Counted from the stretch's first letter, positions 6,630 to 13,606 are shown. The stretch is 13,624 nucleotides of DNA from Anaerolineales bacterium (GCA_018263655.1 JAANWY010000046.1:1-13624), one strand, 5' to 3'. The notes: generated by a model not told the origin, from the letters alone. Numbers and translations are program-made.

Positions 6630-6651
6630 TTATGAGCTAACTTGCAGAGAG

Positions 6652-8061
6652 CTAATCGAATTCTCGAAGCAGTTCTTCAAGTGTGACGATGACTCTAGCG
6701 ACACATGCTGCAATGAACTCGTCCAGAATGCGCGCTACTGCTTCTTCGCCGGCCTCTTTCGACTCAGTAGCCCTTTGCAACACCCCGGGAAGTTCAGCTT
6801 CGAATGCCTGTTCGAGAGCATCGAACCTCGTTCGCACTGTGCGATTTCTGGATTCATAAAGCTTGGGCAGGCTCCGGACGGGGTCTCCCTTCACCTTGTC
6901 CATCAGACGCCTGAACAGCCACCAGTAGGAATCTGGGGCGAATTCATCTTCTTCGGCATCCGGAGGCGCGACGACGTGCTTGCCAAATGAGCCGGCTCTG
7001 GAAACGATCTCCGGCAGCTTGCTCCCGTGGACGAAAAAGGGCACGTAGCAGCCGTTGCAAGGCGGGCCAGGCGTCCACCAGAACACGGGAAACTCACCCT
7101 CAGACTTCGGCAAGGCGGCGATACACGAACTTGCCGTATTCCCCCAGGTGAAATCAGCCGGCGAAACGTGCATGCAGATGGAATGAAAGTCGGGGTCTGC
7201 CGCATCGAAATGGGGGCCGCCCAGAAAGGTGCCTTCGTAGTGGTCTCTCGTGATCCGCATCATCCACCGCGTCGTAATCTCGCCCTCCTTTTCAGCCAGA
7301 AGCTGACGGGACCGCATCGCTCTGATGTGGGAGACCTGGCGTGGTACTTGCTCGTCGATGTATGCCCGCGCAAAATCGAAGCGCTCCTCTTGGTCTACCG
7401 GCCACCACCCTTTGTCGATCGCATACTCCCTGATATCGGAGCTTCCGGCATCCCATTCGGTCCTAATCGCCGGTTCGTTTGAAATAGAAGTGTAATCCGT
7501 GGTAACGCGTTTCGCTATCCAACGCCGGCCGGCGGCCTCCAGAATCCACGCTTCGTTGGGATCAGCGATGATGAACGAGTTATCGTACCCGCCCTCGGTA
7601 TGGGCCTCCGCTGGAACGCCCGAGCCGAACTGCCCGTAGCGCTCAATCAACGCCCCCATGAGTTCGACCGCCTGGCCGGCCGTTTGACTTCGCCCCAGGG
7701 CCAGTCGGATCAGGTCCATGCCCAGCAGGCCCGGGGGCGGCCCCTCTCCCAACCGATGAGCCTCCGCCGCCTCTCTGAAGGTTTTGGTGAAGACAGCTTC
7801 GTTGCCGATCACGACGCTGTGCTCGTTGATGCCCTCTTCGAAACCCCAACACCAGTAGGGACTCGAGCCAAGCATCGCGTACGTCAGCTCCGCCTGGGGA
7901 AGCTCCACGTACTCCAGTTGCACTTCGCTGCCCGCCGGCCATTCCTTCCGCGGATAGAACACTAACGGTTGACAATCAAAGATGGGCCGATCGCTGTTCT
8001 TGCCGAAAATAACATTCTGCGTGAGCGTGGCATCACCCATCGCAACCCAGGTATCACACAT
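6652..8061 (-). CDS. C69-family (secernin-like) peptidase
   Basis: The product is a 469-residue N-terminal-nucleophile hydrolase of the C69 dipeptidase/secernin group. The protein starts MCDTWVA: removal of Met would expose Cys2 as the nucleophile. GKNSDR at 20-25 is the diagnostic motif, and GYDNSF (158-163) followed by IIADPNEAWILE is also typical. There is no signal peptide, so it should act in the cytoplasm, cleaving dipeptides or a peptide amide; the substrate cannot be read from the sequence. ATG at 8061 has GGGAGAGGG 5 nt upstream and is fixed by the need for Cys2. It lies 39 nt after the kinase-MurQ gene and is probably in the same transcript, which suggests degradation of the peptide part of muropeptides. 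A broader amidohydrolase or acyltransferase activity of the same fold is possible. Confidence 0.88.
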   Translation of the reverse strand: MCDTWVAMGDATLTQNVIFGKNSDRPIFDCQPLVFYPRKEWPAGSEVQLEYVELPQAELTYAMLGSSPYWCWGFEEGINEHSVVIGNEAVFTKTFREAAEAHRLGEGPPPGLLGMDLIRLALGRSQTAGQAVELMGALIERYGQFGSGVPAEAHTEGGYDNSFIIADPNEAWILEAAGRRWIAKRVTTDYTSISNEPAIRTEWDAGSSDIREYAIDKGWWPVDQEERFDFARAYIDEQVPRQVSHIRAMRSRQLLAEKEGEITTRWMMRITRDHYEGTFLGGPHFDAADPDFHSICMHVSPADFTWGNTASSCIAALPKSEGEFPVFWWTPGPPCNGCYVPFFVHGSKLPEIVSRAGSFGKHVVAPPDAEEDEFAPDSYWWLFRRLMDKVKGDPVRSLPKLYESRNRTVRTRFDALEQAFEAELPGVLQRATESKEAGEEAVARILDEFIAACVARVIVTLEELLREFD

Positions 8062-8100
8062 CAGAACCCTCTCCCATGGCGCCCCGCCACCGTCATTCGG

Positions 8101-9984
8101 TCAATCCTCAAATTCGCCGTCAAGCAGCGCAGCCCTCACCACGCCCCCCGCCTGCGCCAGGCGTGTCCGAGCTTCTTCAGGGGAGCAGCCCAACATAGCG
8201 GTGACGATGGCCACCTTGACGTCGCCTTGACAGGCCGTCAGCTCCTGTTGGGCGTTGTCTTCATCGATTCCGCAGGCCTGGGCCACGATGCGGCGCGCCC
8301 GATCCTGTAGCTTCGTGCTCGTCTGTTGTAGGTCTACCATCAGATTGCCGTAAGTCTTCCCCAGGCGCACCATCACAGCCGTGCTCAGCATGTTCAGCAC
8401 CAGCTTCTGGGCCGTGCCGGCCTTCAGCCGAGTAGATCCGGTGATCACCTCCGGTCCTACCAGCGGGGCAATCTTGTGCTCCGCCACTTCGGCTACTGGC
8501 GCCGGCAGGTTGCAGACCACAGCAACGGTCAGCGCACCTCGGCGGCCGGCTTCCTCCAGTGCGCCAACCACATACGGCGTGCGTCCACTAGCCGCGATCC
8601 CCACTACACTGTCGCGAGGACCAACGCTCGCATCGGCGATGGCCTGCCGGCCGGCGTCTGGATTATCCTCCGCCGCTTCGACAGAGGAGACCAACGCCCT
8701 CTCACCGCCGGCGATGATGCCAACCACCTGACTCGGATCAGCGTTGAAGGTCGGTGGACATTCCGAAGCGTCCAAGACACCTAGCCGCCCCGATGTACCG
8801 GCGCCGACATAGATCAGCCGGCCATCTCGGCGCATGCGGTCGGCGATAGCGTCCACCGCTTCGGCAATGGCCGGCAGCACAGGACGCACGGCCGCCACCG
8901 CCCGCCGATCTTCCAAATGCATCAGCCCGACGACTTCAAACGTCGTGCGCAGGTCCAGATCGTGGGTGAGGACGTTCCGCTGCTCCGACATCCAGACGTC
9001 CCCGCCTTGTGGTGAGTTTATCGAACCGCCAGAAGCTTGCACGTCGACCCGGGGCTCCAAGGAATGCCCCAGCGCTTCCAGCGCCAGCAGGGCGGCTCCC
9101 ACGGCCGCGTCAGCTTGCGGCGAGATTGGCCTGGCATGGGGGACCCGCGTGTGTATCGCCTGAGCAACAACCCGGGGGTAGAAATCGTTACGTGTCAGGA
9201 GCCCGCCGGTGAACACGACTGGAAAAGGCCCGCCCCAAAGCCCCAGGCGCCGGGCCACCGTGTCCACGGCCTCGGCCAACGCATCCGCCCCGCGCGAGAC
9301 GACGTCCACAGCCAACAGATCGCCGGCCTCGGCCTCGGCGAGCACCAACGGCGCCAGGGCGGCGATCTCGGAGACTTCGCGGTCACGGGCATACACCCAG
9401 CCCAAGAGGTCGGTGGGCTTTTCCAGATCAAGGCTGTCGAGAATTCGCGCCGTCAGGCGAGTTGGCGACCGCCGGCCGTCCGCGGCCAAGGCGATGGCTC
9501 GCAATGCCTCCTGAGCCAGATCGTAGGCGCTGCCGTGATCCAGGAAATGCCCCCAACCGCCGGCGCGCGTGTGGTCGCCCTGGCCATTTTCGCCATAGGC
9601 ATTCATGCCCGTGCCACCGATGAGCCCGATACCATAGCGGGCGCCGACCCCGCCGACAAGCGCGGCGACGGCGTCATTCTCCACGTGCACGGGGATACCG
9701 GGAACCTCCTCAGCCGCCAGACTCTTGAAAATGCGGCGCTCCTCGGGTCGATCTACGCCGGCCAGAGCCCAGGTGACGGATGCGATCTGGTCCATGCCGA
9801 TGCCGGCGTTGTCGACGGCGCCTTGCATGGCGATCAACAGCGCGAAACGGGTCTGTTCCAGCCCAACGGTGTGGTAGTTAGAGGAGCCGGCGGCGCCGCG
9901 GCCCAACACTCGACGATCCCCGTCCAGCACGACGGCGGCTGTTTTGCTCGCTCCTCCGTCTACGCCGATCACATACGTACTCAT
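8101..9984 (-). CDS. murQ: Fusion of BadF-type N-acetyl sugar kinase and MurNAc-6-P etherase
   Basis: One continuous 627-residue frame joins two enzymes. Residues 1-305 are a BadF/BadG/BcrA-type ASKHA kinase, as in known GlcNAc/MurNAc kinases: phosphate-1 GVDGGASKT (7-15), VENDA (101-105), phosphate-2 LIGGTGMNAYG (121-131) and adenosine motif VVFTGGLL (256-263). A linker of about 25 residues follows. Residues 332-627 are a full-length MurQ with a SIS domain (GAGTSGRLGVLDASECPP at 394-411), IAASGRTPYV (463-472), and GSTRLKAGTAQKLVLNML (516-533). The two glutamates matching the catalytic pair of E. coli MurQ (E83, E114) are E408 and E439. The inferred pathway is MurNAc to MurNAc-6-P to GlcNAc-6-P plus lactate in the cytoplasm. 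The ribosome site TAGGAG contains the stop codon of the transporter gene, so translation is probably coupled. Kinase specificity (MurNAc, GlcNAc or both) is not settled by sequence. Confidence 0.93.
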   Translation of the reverse strand: MSTYVIGVDGGASKTAAVVLDGDRRVLGRGAAGSSNYHTVGLEQTRFALLIAMQGAVDNAGIGMDQIASVTWALAGVDRPEERRIFKSLAAEEVPGIPVHVENDAVAALVGGVGARYGIGLIGGTGMNAYGENGQGDHTRAGGWGHFLDHGSAYDLAQEALRAIALAADGRRSPTRLTARILDSLDLEKPTDLLGWVYARDREVSEIAALAPLVLAEAEAGDLLAVDVVSRGADALAEAVDTVARRLGLWGGPFPVVFTGGLLTRNDFYPRVVAQAIHTRVPHARPISPQADAAVGAALLALEALGHSLEPRVDVQASGGSINSPQGGDVWMSEQRNVLTHDLDLRTTFEVVGLMHLEDRRAVAAVRPVLPAIAEAVDAIADRMRRDGRLIYVGAGTSGRLGVLDASECPPTFNADPSQVVGIIAGGERALVSSVEAAEDNPDAGRQAIADASVGPRDSVVGIAASGRTPYVVGALEEAGRRGALTVAVVCNLPAPVAEVAEHKIAPLVGPEVITGSTRLKAGTAQKLVLNMLSTAVMVRLGKTYGNLMVDLQQTSTKLQDRARRIVAQACGIDEDNAQQELTACQGDVKVAIVTAMLGCSPEEARTRLAQAGGVVRAALLDGEFED

Positions 9985-9993
9985 CTTAAACTC

Positions 9994-11181
9994 CTACCGG
10001 GACGGTAGAACCACGGACTGCCGGCGACGCAGCGTCCAAAAGCAAGCCCCACTCAGCAGAGCGCCGGCCGCGCAAACCCAAAACAGAAACGCGAACCCTC
10101 GAACTTGGGCCAGCGTCCCGCCCATCAGCAGGCCCATCAGTTGTCCACCGCTGGCGGCGGCGTTGTAGAGGCCGCTGTTACTGCCTCGCACGCGTTCATC
10201 ACCCACCTCCGTGGCGAAGATCATGGCACTGGCAGTGTACGTGCCGTAGGCAAGACCGCGCACGATCTGTACGCCGGCCAGCGCCGACAACACCCGGGCC
10301 ACAGTGAGATAACCGAGCATTACCAAAGCCACGCCGATCCCGCCGGCTGTTAGCAACGGCGCGCGTCCGACCACGTCCGACAGATTGCCGGCCAGCCACA
10401 TCACCGGCGCCTCGGTCACCGCAGCCAGGCCCCACAGGCCGCTGATGACCGTCTTGCCGTAACCCAACCGGGCCATGAAGTTGGGCCACATGGAGGCTGA
10501 CGAAGCCAAGGCCGCCATCCACAGGAAGACGCCGGCCAGGAAGGGCAGGGGCAGGCGTTGATCATCAGATGGAGACGCCAATGGCCAGACACCTGCTTCT
10601 GTAGACGGTGCTTCGGCCGGCGGTGTTGGAGACGCCACCTCGCGCAAGGCCAGCGCACCTAGAGCAGCCAGAGTGTACAGTATGGCGCACAAGCCGAACG
10701 CCAGACGCAGTGAATAATGATCGGCCAAGCGGCCGCCCGCCAGAGCGCCCACAGCGAAGGCCAGCGATCCCATACCCCGGTAGGTGCCCATGCGCCGGCC
10801 ACGATGCCCCCCGCCGGCTGCCAGCAGATCGCCCATCAGGGCCAGGCTGGTCGTGGTATAGGCTGCCGCGCTGGCTCCTTCCAGCACACGCACCGACCAC
10901 GCCCAATTGGCAGTGGGTGCGCGGCTCAGCAAGGCGTATGCCAGAGCCAGGCCGGCCAGCCCACCCATTATCAGCGGCTTACGCCGGCCCAGCCGGTCCG
11001 ACACACGACCCCAGACGTAGTTGCCGACCATCGCGGTGGCTGCGAAGGTGGTGAGAATCAGCGAAATACGCACGTAGTCGGCGCCCAGCGCCTCTAGATA
11101 CAGGGTGATAAGCGGCACGCTGACGCCCATGGCAGTGAAGACCAGCGCGATGATCAGGGTGAGCAGCCGTACGCCGTCCAT
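9994..11181 (-). CDS. MFS transporter
   Basis: The product is a 395-residue major facilitator with about 12 hydrophobic segments and no signal peptide. The loop 2-3 motif A GRVSDRLGRRKP is at 58-69, and a degenerate copy, GNLSDVVGRAP (265-275), marks the second half. A hydrophilic loop at about 181-210 separates the two six-helix bundles. The substrate is unknown. Its position immediately before kinase-murQ (9 nt) suggests transport of a peptidoglycan sugar or related compound, but the fold is equally common in drug and sugar exporters. ATG at 11181 gives a normal start to helix 1, but the bases before it (AATCTCTAGACC) contain no good ribosome site, so the true start or the initiation mode is uncertain. 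Confidence 0.85.
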   Translation of the reverse strand: MDGVRLLTLIIALVFTAMGVSVPLITLYLEALGADYVRISLILTTFAATAMVGNYVWGRVSDRLGRRKPLIMGGLAGLALAYALLSRAPTANWAWSVRVLEGASAAAYTTTSLALMGDLLAAGGGHRGRRMGTYRGMGSLAFAVGALAGGRLADHYSLRLAFGLCAILYTLAALGALALREVASPTPPAEAPSTEAGVWPLASPSDDQRLPLPFLAGVFLWMAALASSASMWPNFMARLGYGKTVISGLWGLAAVTEAPVMWLAGNLSDVVGRAPLLTAGGIGVALVMLGYLTVARVLSALAGVQIVRGLAYGTYTASAMIFATEVGDERVRGSNSGLYNAAASGGQLMGLLMGGTLAQVRGFAFLFWVCAAGALLSGACFWTLRRRQSVVLPSR

Positions 11182-11245
11182 GGTCTAGAGATTAGGGATT
11201 GGGGGTTAGCTTGACATTGTTAGATTAGCCGCGAGTCGGCCCCCA

Positions 11246-11295
11246 CCCCCAAGGTCTGCGTTAGCAGACACCCCCAAGGTCTGCGTTAGCAGACA
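11246..11295. repeat. 25-bp direct duplication with internal hairpins
   Basis: Two perfect 25-bp copies at 11246-11270 and 11271-11295 begin CCCCCAAGG and each contains the hairpin GTCTGC-GTTA-GCAGAC (11254-11269 and 11279-11294). Confidence 0.9.
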
Positions 11296-11296
11296 C

Positions 11297-11322
11297 CCCC
11301 TCGCCCAGCGTTGGGAGAGGGG
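11297..11322. repeat. GC-rich palindrome
   Basis: CCCCTCGCCCA (11297-11307) pairs with TGGGAGAGGGG (11312-11322) at 10 of 11 positions around the loop GCGT. The left arm shares CTCGCCCAGC with the 24-bp tandem unit at 1-126, which suggests a common dispersed family. Confidence 0.7.
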
Positions 11323-11395
11323 GGCTAGGGGGGAGAGGGCCATGCGTGCGATGAAATCTAACAATGTCGAGTTAGAGATTGGATATTGCCATTTG

Positions 11396-11517
11396 GGGTA
11401 TGATCATCGTTTCGGCCACTAGCTCGGCTTGGATTGCCAAATCCAAGCCGTAACCGCTGGATTTGGCAATCCAGCGGGAGCAGGCGGAAGCCAATGGCCG
11501 AAACGATGATCAAGGCC
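11396..11517. mobile_element. 122-bp MITE-like element with two internal hairpins
   Basis: A perfect 17-bp inverted repeat, GATCATCGTTTCGGCCA, lies at 11402-11418 with its complement at 11495-11511. Including the outer six bases the ends are 23 bp with three mismatches. An 8-bp direct repeat, GCCATTTG, flanks the element exactly (11388-11395 and 11518-11525), as expected for a target-site duplication. Inside are an 11-bp stem (11425-11435 with 11440-11450, loop GCCA) and a 10-bp stem (11454-11463 with 11468-11477, loop TGGC). The two loops are complementary, and the hairpin cores (11431-11444, 11459-11472) are reverse complements of each other. No coding capacity is seen. Confidence 0.65.
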
Positions 11518-11530
11518 GCCATTTGAGTAG

Positions 11531-11572
11531 CAATCGCTAATCTCCAATCTCTAATCTCCAACCTCCAGGCGA
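11531..11572. repeat. Six-unit heptamer array
   Basis: CAATCGC, TAATCTC, CAATCTC, TAATCTC, CAACCTC and CAGGCGA follow each other in 7-bp register. On the minus strand they read as GAGATTR-type units. The array faces the similar GAGATTGGATATTGC at 11374-11388 in inverted orientation (12 of 15 pairs), so the MITE-like element sits in the loop of an older hairpin. Confidence 0.75.
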
Positions 11573-11576
11573 GTAT

Positions 11577-11606
11577 AGGGCCGGCGCGCATGCACGCGCC
11601 GGCCCT
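11577..11606 (-). terminator. Strong 12-bp hairpin after the binding-protein gene
   Basis: AGGGCCGGCGCG (11577-11588) and CGCGCCGGCCCT (11595-11606) form a perfect 12-bp GC-rich stem with a 6-nt loop. It starts about 41 nt after the binding-protein stop on the minus strand. No T-run follows (TATACTCGCC), so it may act as an mRNA-stabilising 3' structure or a partial or factor-assisted terminator that lets the binding protein be made in excess of downstream genes. Confidence 0.6.
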
Positions 11607-11647
11607 GGTTGCACAACCGTCTAGAACCGGACTCAGCAGCGTAAGCC

Positions 11648-13483
11648 CTATTCAGGCGGCTGCAACGTGCCGTCGAGGATCATCATGATCACGAAGGAAT
11701 CGGCGTACGGGCTGTTTTGCATAATGGGCGCATCGTCAGATGGCCAGCCCGTCACGCGAACGCCCGGCGGCGTCGGGTTGTTGCCGTAGCGCTCCCAGAG
11801 CGGGATCTGCGGCAGCAGCTCGTTGTAGACAAGGGCGATCTCAGTGACCTTCTCCTTCTGCGCCGCCTCGTCGAGACCGTCCGCTGCCCTGACAACCAGC
11901 GCTGCCAGGTCAACCTCGCCCATCACCTCGGTGTCCTGCTCCAAGGGGTAGTTCATCCCTGGGCCGGCCGCTGACTGAGGGGCCGTCGATCCAGGGGTAG
12001 GAGCGCTGACGAAGTTGTACGAGAAGAAGTTGGTCACGTACGAGAAGTGGGGATGGGGATGGCCGGCGCCCCACTCCCGAATAGCCAGCTCGAACTTGCC
12101 CTGCCGCACGTCCGTGGGATGCTGCGTGAAGGTGATGCCACGCACGGTCGTCTTGATACCGAACTTGGTGAGCTGCTCGGCCAGGTTCTCGGCCGCCGCT
12201 GACCAGTCGGCAAACTCGGCGGGCGCAGTGAGCTCGAACTCCATCCGGTTGCCCTCATCGTCCACCCAGACGCCGTCGTCGGCCTTGGTGAAGCCCACAT
12301 CCTTGAACATCTCCTCGGCCTTGGCTGGATCGTACTCGTACGGGTTGAGCTTGCCAAGATCGGCCTCCGAGATCCACAACGGCGCCAGGTTGTCGCTGAA
12401 GCCGACCATGTATTGCTGGCGTATGGCTGACTCATCCAGCGAGACCGTGGCGTTCTCGTCGCGGTTGATGGCGTAGGCAATGGCCTGACGGACCTTCTTG
12501 ACGTTCAGAGGATAGATGTCGTGGTTCACGTAGAGCGCTGGCCCTGTGAAGATGGGCGGACGCAGAACACGGATACCCTCGGACTCGAATTGCGCCTCGG
12601 TAGCCGGCGGGAATCCGTGGGTCGCGTAATCTATCTCTTTGGCCAGCACGACGGGCGTTATCGTCGGCGTTTCGCCGTTGTATAGTACCACTTTGTCAAA
12701 TCCGACCTGGTCGGCATTCCAGGCGGTGGGGACTTTGACCAAGGTAAGCTGCGACTCGGTGATGCTGTCGGGGTCCACCTTAAACGGTCCGCTGACCACC
12801 ATCTCCCCTGGTCGGAACGCTTCGAACTCCTGACGTAGAGCTTGCATCTCGTCCGAGTCGCGCCCCTTGCCCTCATCAAAGATGGCCTGGGCCTTCTCGG
12901 CGAACTCGCCGTAGACCGAGTCGGCCACGATGGCCTGACGCAGCACGTAGCGCGGCACGACGGTGGAAGGCACCGCCATGTGGAAGCTGACCGTGTGGTC
13001 GTCCGGCGCTTCGATTTCATCGACGTACTGCCAGACTGTCCAACCCATCACCCGTCCGAGGGTGAAGGTGCTTATCACGTCTTGGGCGGTGAAGCCCGAG
13101 CCATCGCTCCACGTGACGCCCTCGCGCAGGTTGAGGGTGAACGTGTCCGGAGGCACGAGCTCCCAGTCGGTCGCCAGCAATGGCATCCAGGAGCCGTCCG
13201 CCCAGCGGTACATGGCCAGGGGCTGCTCCATCAGGTCACGATAGATGCCGAGAACCAGGGCATTGGTGACGTAGGAGTTGAAGTGCCCGGTCGGAGGGAC
13301 CTGATACGGCCAGGCGCCGACGAAGGCAGCTTCTCCTGCCTCCTCGGCGGGTGGGGCAGACTCTTCAGCCGGCGCGGCTTCTTCGGGCTGTTCGACGGGC
13401 GCCGGCGCCGGGGCAGCACACGCCACGCCGAGGACAGTCAGAATGGACAGAACGGTCAAAAGCACAAGCAACTTAGACTTCAT
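11648..13483 (-). CDS. Family-5 (Dpp/Opp-type) ABC solute-binding lipoprotein
   Basis: The product is a 611-residue extracellular solute-binding protein of the peptide/nickel (SBP_bac_5) family. Residues 1-21 are a lipoprotein-type signal (basic MKSK then a hydrophobic stretch) ending at Cys22. The lipobox reads GVAC, with an unusual Gly at -3. Residues 23-52 form an Ala/Pro/Glu-rich linker. Family signatures include LREGVTWSDG (119-128), SGPFKV (231-236) and VRQAIAYAINRD (331-342). It would bind peptides or similar ligands outside the membrane; some relatives bind sugars or opines, so the ligand is not fixed. ATG at 13483 has AAAGGAGG 7 nt upstream, the strongest ribosome site in the window. 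Permease and ATPase genes do not follow; an MFS transporter, kinase-MurQ and peptidase do. Confidence 0.93.
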   Translation of the reverse strand: MKSKLLVLLTVLSILTVLGVACAAPAPAPVEQPEEAAPAEESAPPAEEAGEAAFVGAWPYQVPPTGHFNSYVTNALVLGIYRDLMEQPLAMYRWADGSWMPLLATDWELVPPDTFTLNLREGVTWSDGSGFTAQDVISTFTLGRVMGWTVWQYVDEIEAPDDHTVSFHMAVPSTVVPRYVLRQAIVADSVYGEFAEKAQAIFDEGKGRDSDEMQALRQEFEAFRPGEMVVSGPFKVDPDSITESQLTLVKVPTAWNADQVGFDKVVLYNGETPTITPVVLAKEIDYATHGFPPATEAQFESEGIRVLRPPIFTGPALYVNHDIYPLNVKKVRQAIAYAINRDENATVSLDESAIRQQYMVGFSDNLAPLWISEADLGKLNPYEYDPAKAEEMFKDVGFTKADDGVWVDDEGNRMEFELTAPAEFADWSAAAENLAEQLTKFGIKTTVRGITFTQHPTDVRQGKFELAIREWGAGHPHPHFSYVTNFFSYNFVSAPTPGSTAPQSAAGPGMNYPLEQDTEVMGEVDLAALVVRAADGLDEAAQKEKVTEIALVYNELLPQIPLWERYGNNPTPPGVRVTGWPSDDAPIMQNSPYADSFVIMMILDGTLQPPE

Positions 13484-13498
13484 GACATTTCCTCCTTT

Positions 13499-13519
13499 GG
13501 AGACTAGAGACTAGTAGTG
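13499..13519. repeat. Short heptamer run upstream of the binding-protein gene
   Basis: GGAGACT, AGAGACT and AGTAGTG form three 7-bp units directly upstream of the ribosome site. This is another case of the heptamer pattern at a gene edge. Confidence 0.5.
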
Positions 13520-13554
13520 CTTGGCGGAAATCCTTCACCAGTTAGATCAAGACA

Positions 13555-13606
13555 GCATCCTGAGTAGGCCGGAACGCAGTGGAGGCCGTATCGAAGGGTG
13601 CGGGTT
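13555..13606. repeat. REP-like unit at the right edge
   Basis: GCATCCTGAGTAG (13555-13567) and GTATCGAAGGGTGCGGGTT (13588-13606) match GCATCCCGAGTAG (5949-5961) and GTATCGAGGGGTGCGGGTT (6020-6038) of the 219-bp element, in the same order. The middle differs and is shorter. It is a second, shortened copy of the same dispersed family, lying upstream of the binding-protein gene. The rest of 13520-13624 shows no gene and no convincing promoter. Confidence 0.7.

Larger units (their letters stand above)
5751..6651. other. Gene-free 900-bp spacer upstream of atpA
   Basis: Both strands were read for a small gene or a decayed atpH and none was convincing; open frames here run through repeats and have no ribosome site. 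The spacer holds a heptamer array (5769-5816), an AT-rich stretch with a small inverted repeat (GTTTCG 5861-5866, CGAAAC 5874-5879), a 219-bp inverted-repeat element (5921-6139), a strong promoter candidate (6204-6232), a small hairpin (CTGAAA 6299-6304, TTTCAG 6309-6314), another REP-like unit (6335-6370), 13-bp repeats (6396-6434) and a double hairpin (6600-6629). Confidence 0.7.
11211..11370. mobile_element. 160-bp element with 16-bp inverted ends
   Basis: TTGACATTGTTAGATT (11211-11226) is matched in inverted orientation at 11355-11370 with one mismatch; 14 bases (11213-11226 and 11355-11368) are perfect. GTTAG flanks both sides (11205-11209 and 11371-11375), possibly a 5-bp target duplication, although the surrounding heptamer repeats are rich in TTAG. 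The interior is C-rich then G-rich, with a duplicated 25-bp unit and a palindrome. No coding capacity. Confidence 0.45.
11182..11647. other. Gene-free 466-bp spacer built of repeats
   Basis: No credible gene is seen between the binding-protein gene and the transporter gene. Nearly all the sequence is repeat-derived: heptamer runs at 11184-11210 (ATTAGGG, ATTGGGG, GTTAGCT) and 11371-11391 (GTTAGAG, ATTGGAT, ATTGCCA), the inverted-repeat element 11211-11370, the MITE-like element 11396-11517, a heptamer array 11531-11572 and a perfect 12-bp hairpin 11577-11606. No ABC permease gene is present in the position where one is expected. Confidence 0.75.

Noticed and set aside
5751..6651. Decayed atpH (delta subunit) upstream of atpA
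   Set aside because: No fragment resembling delta was seen in minus-strand reading; the space is made of repeats and regulatory sequence.
9037..10008. 323-codon plus-strand open frame
   Set aside because: It lies antisense to the well-supported kinase-MurQ gene, has no recognisable motifs and arises from high GC third positions on the other strand.
11358..11591. 77-codon minus-strand open frame between the binding-protein and transporter genes
   Set aside because: It consists of translated heptamer repeats and the MITE-like element, and has no ribosome site.
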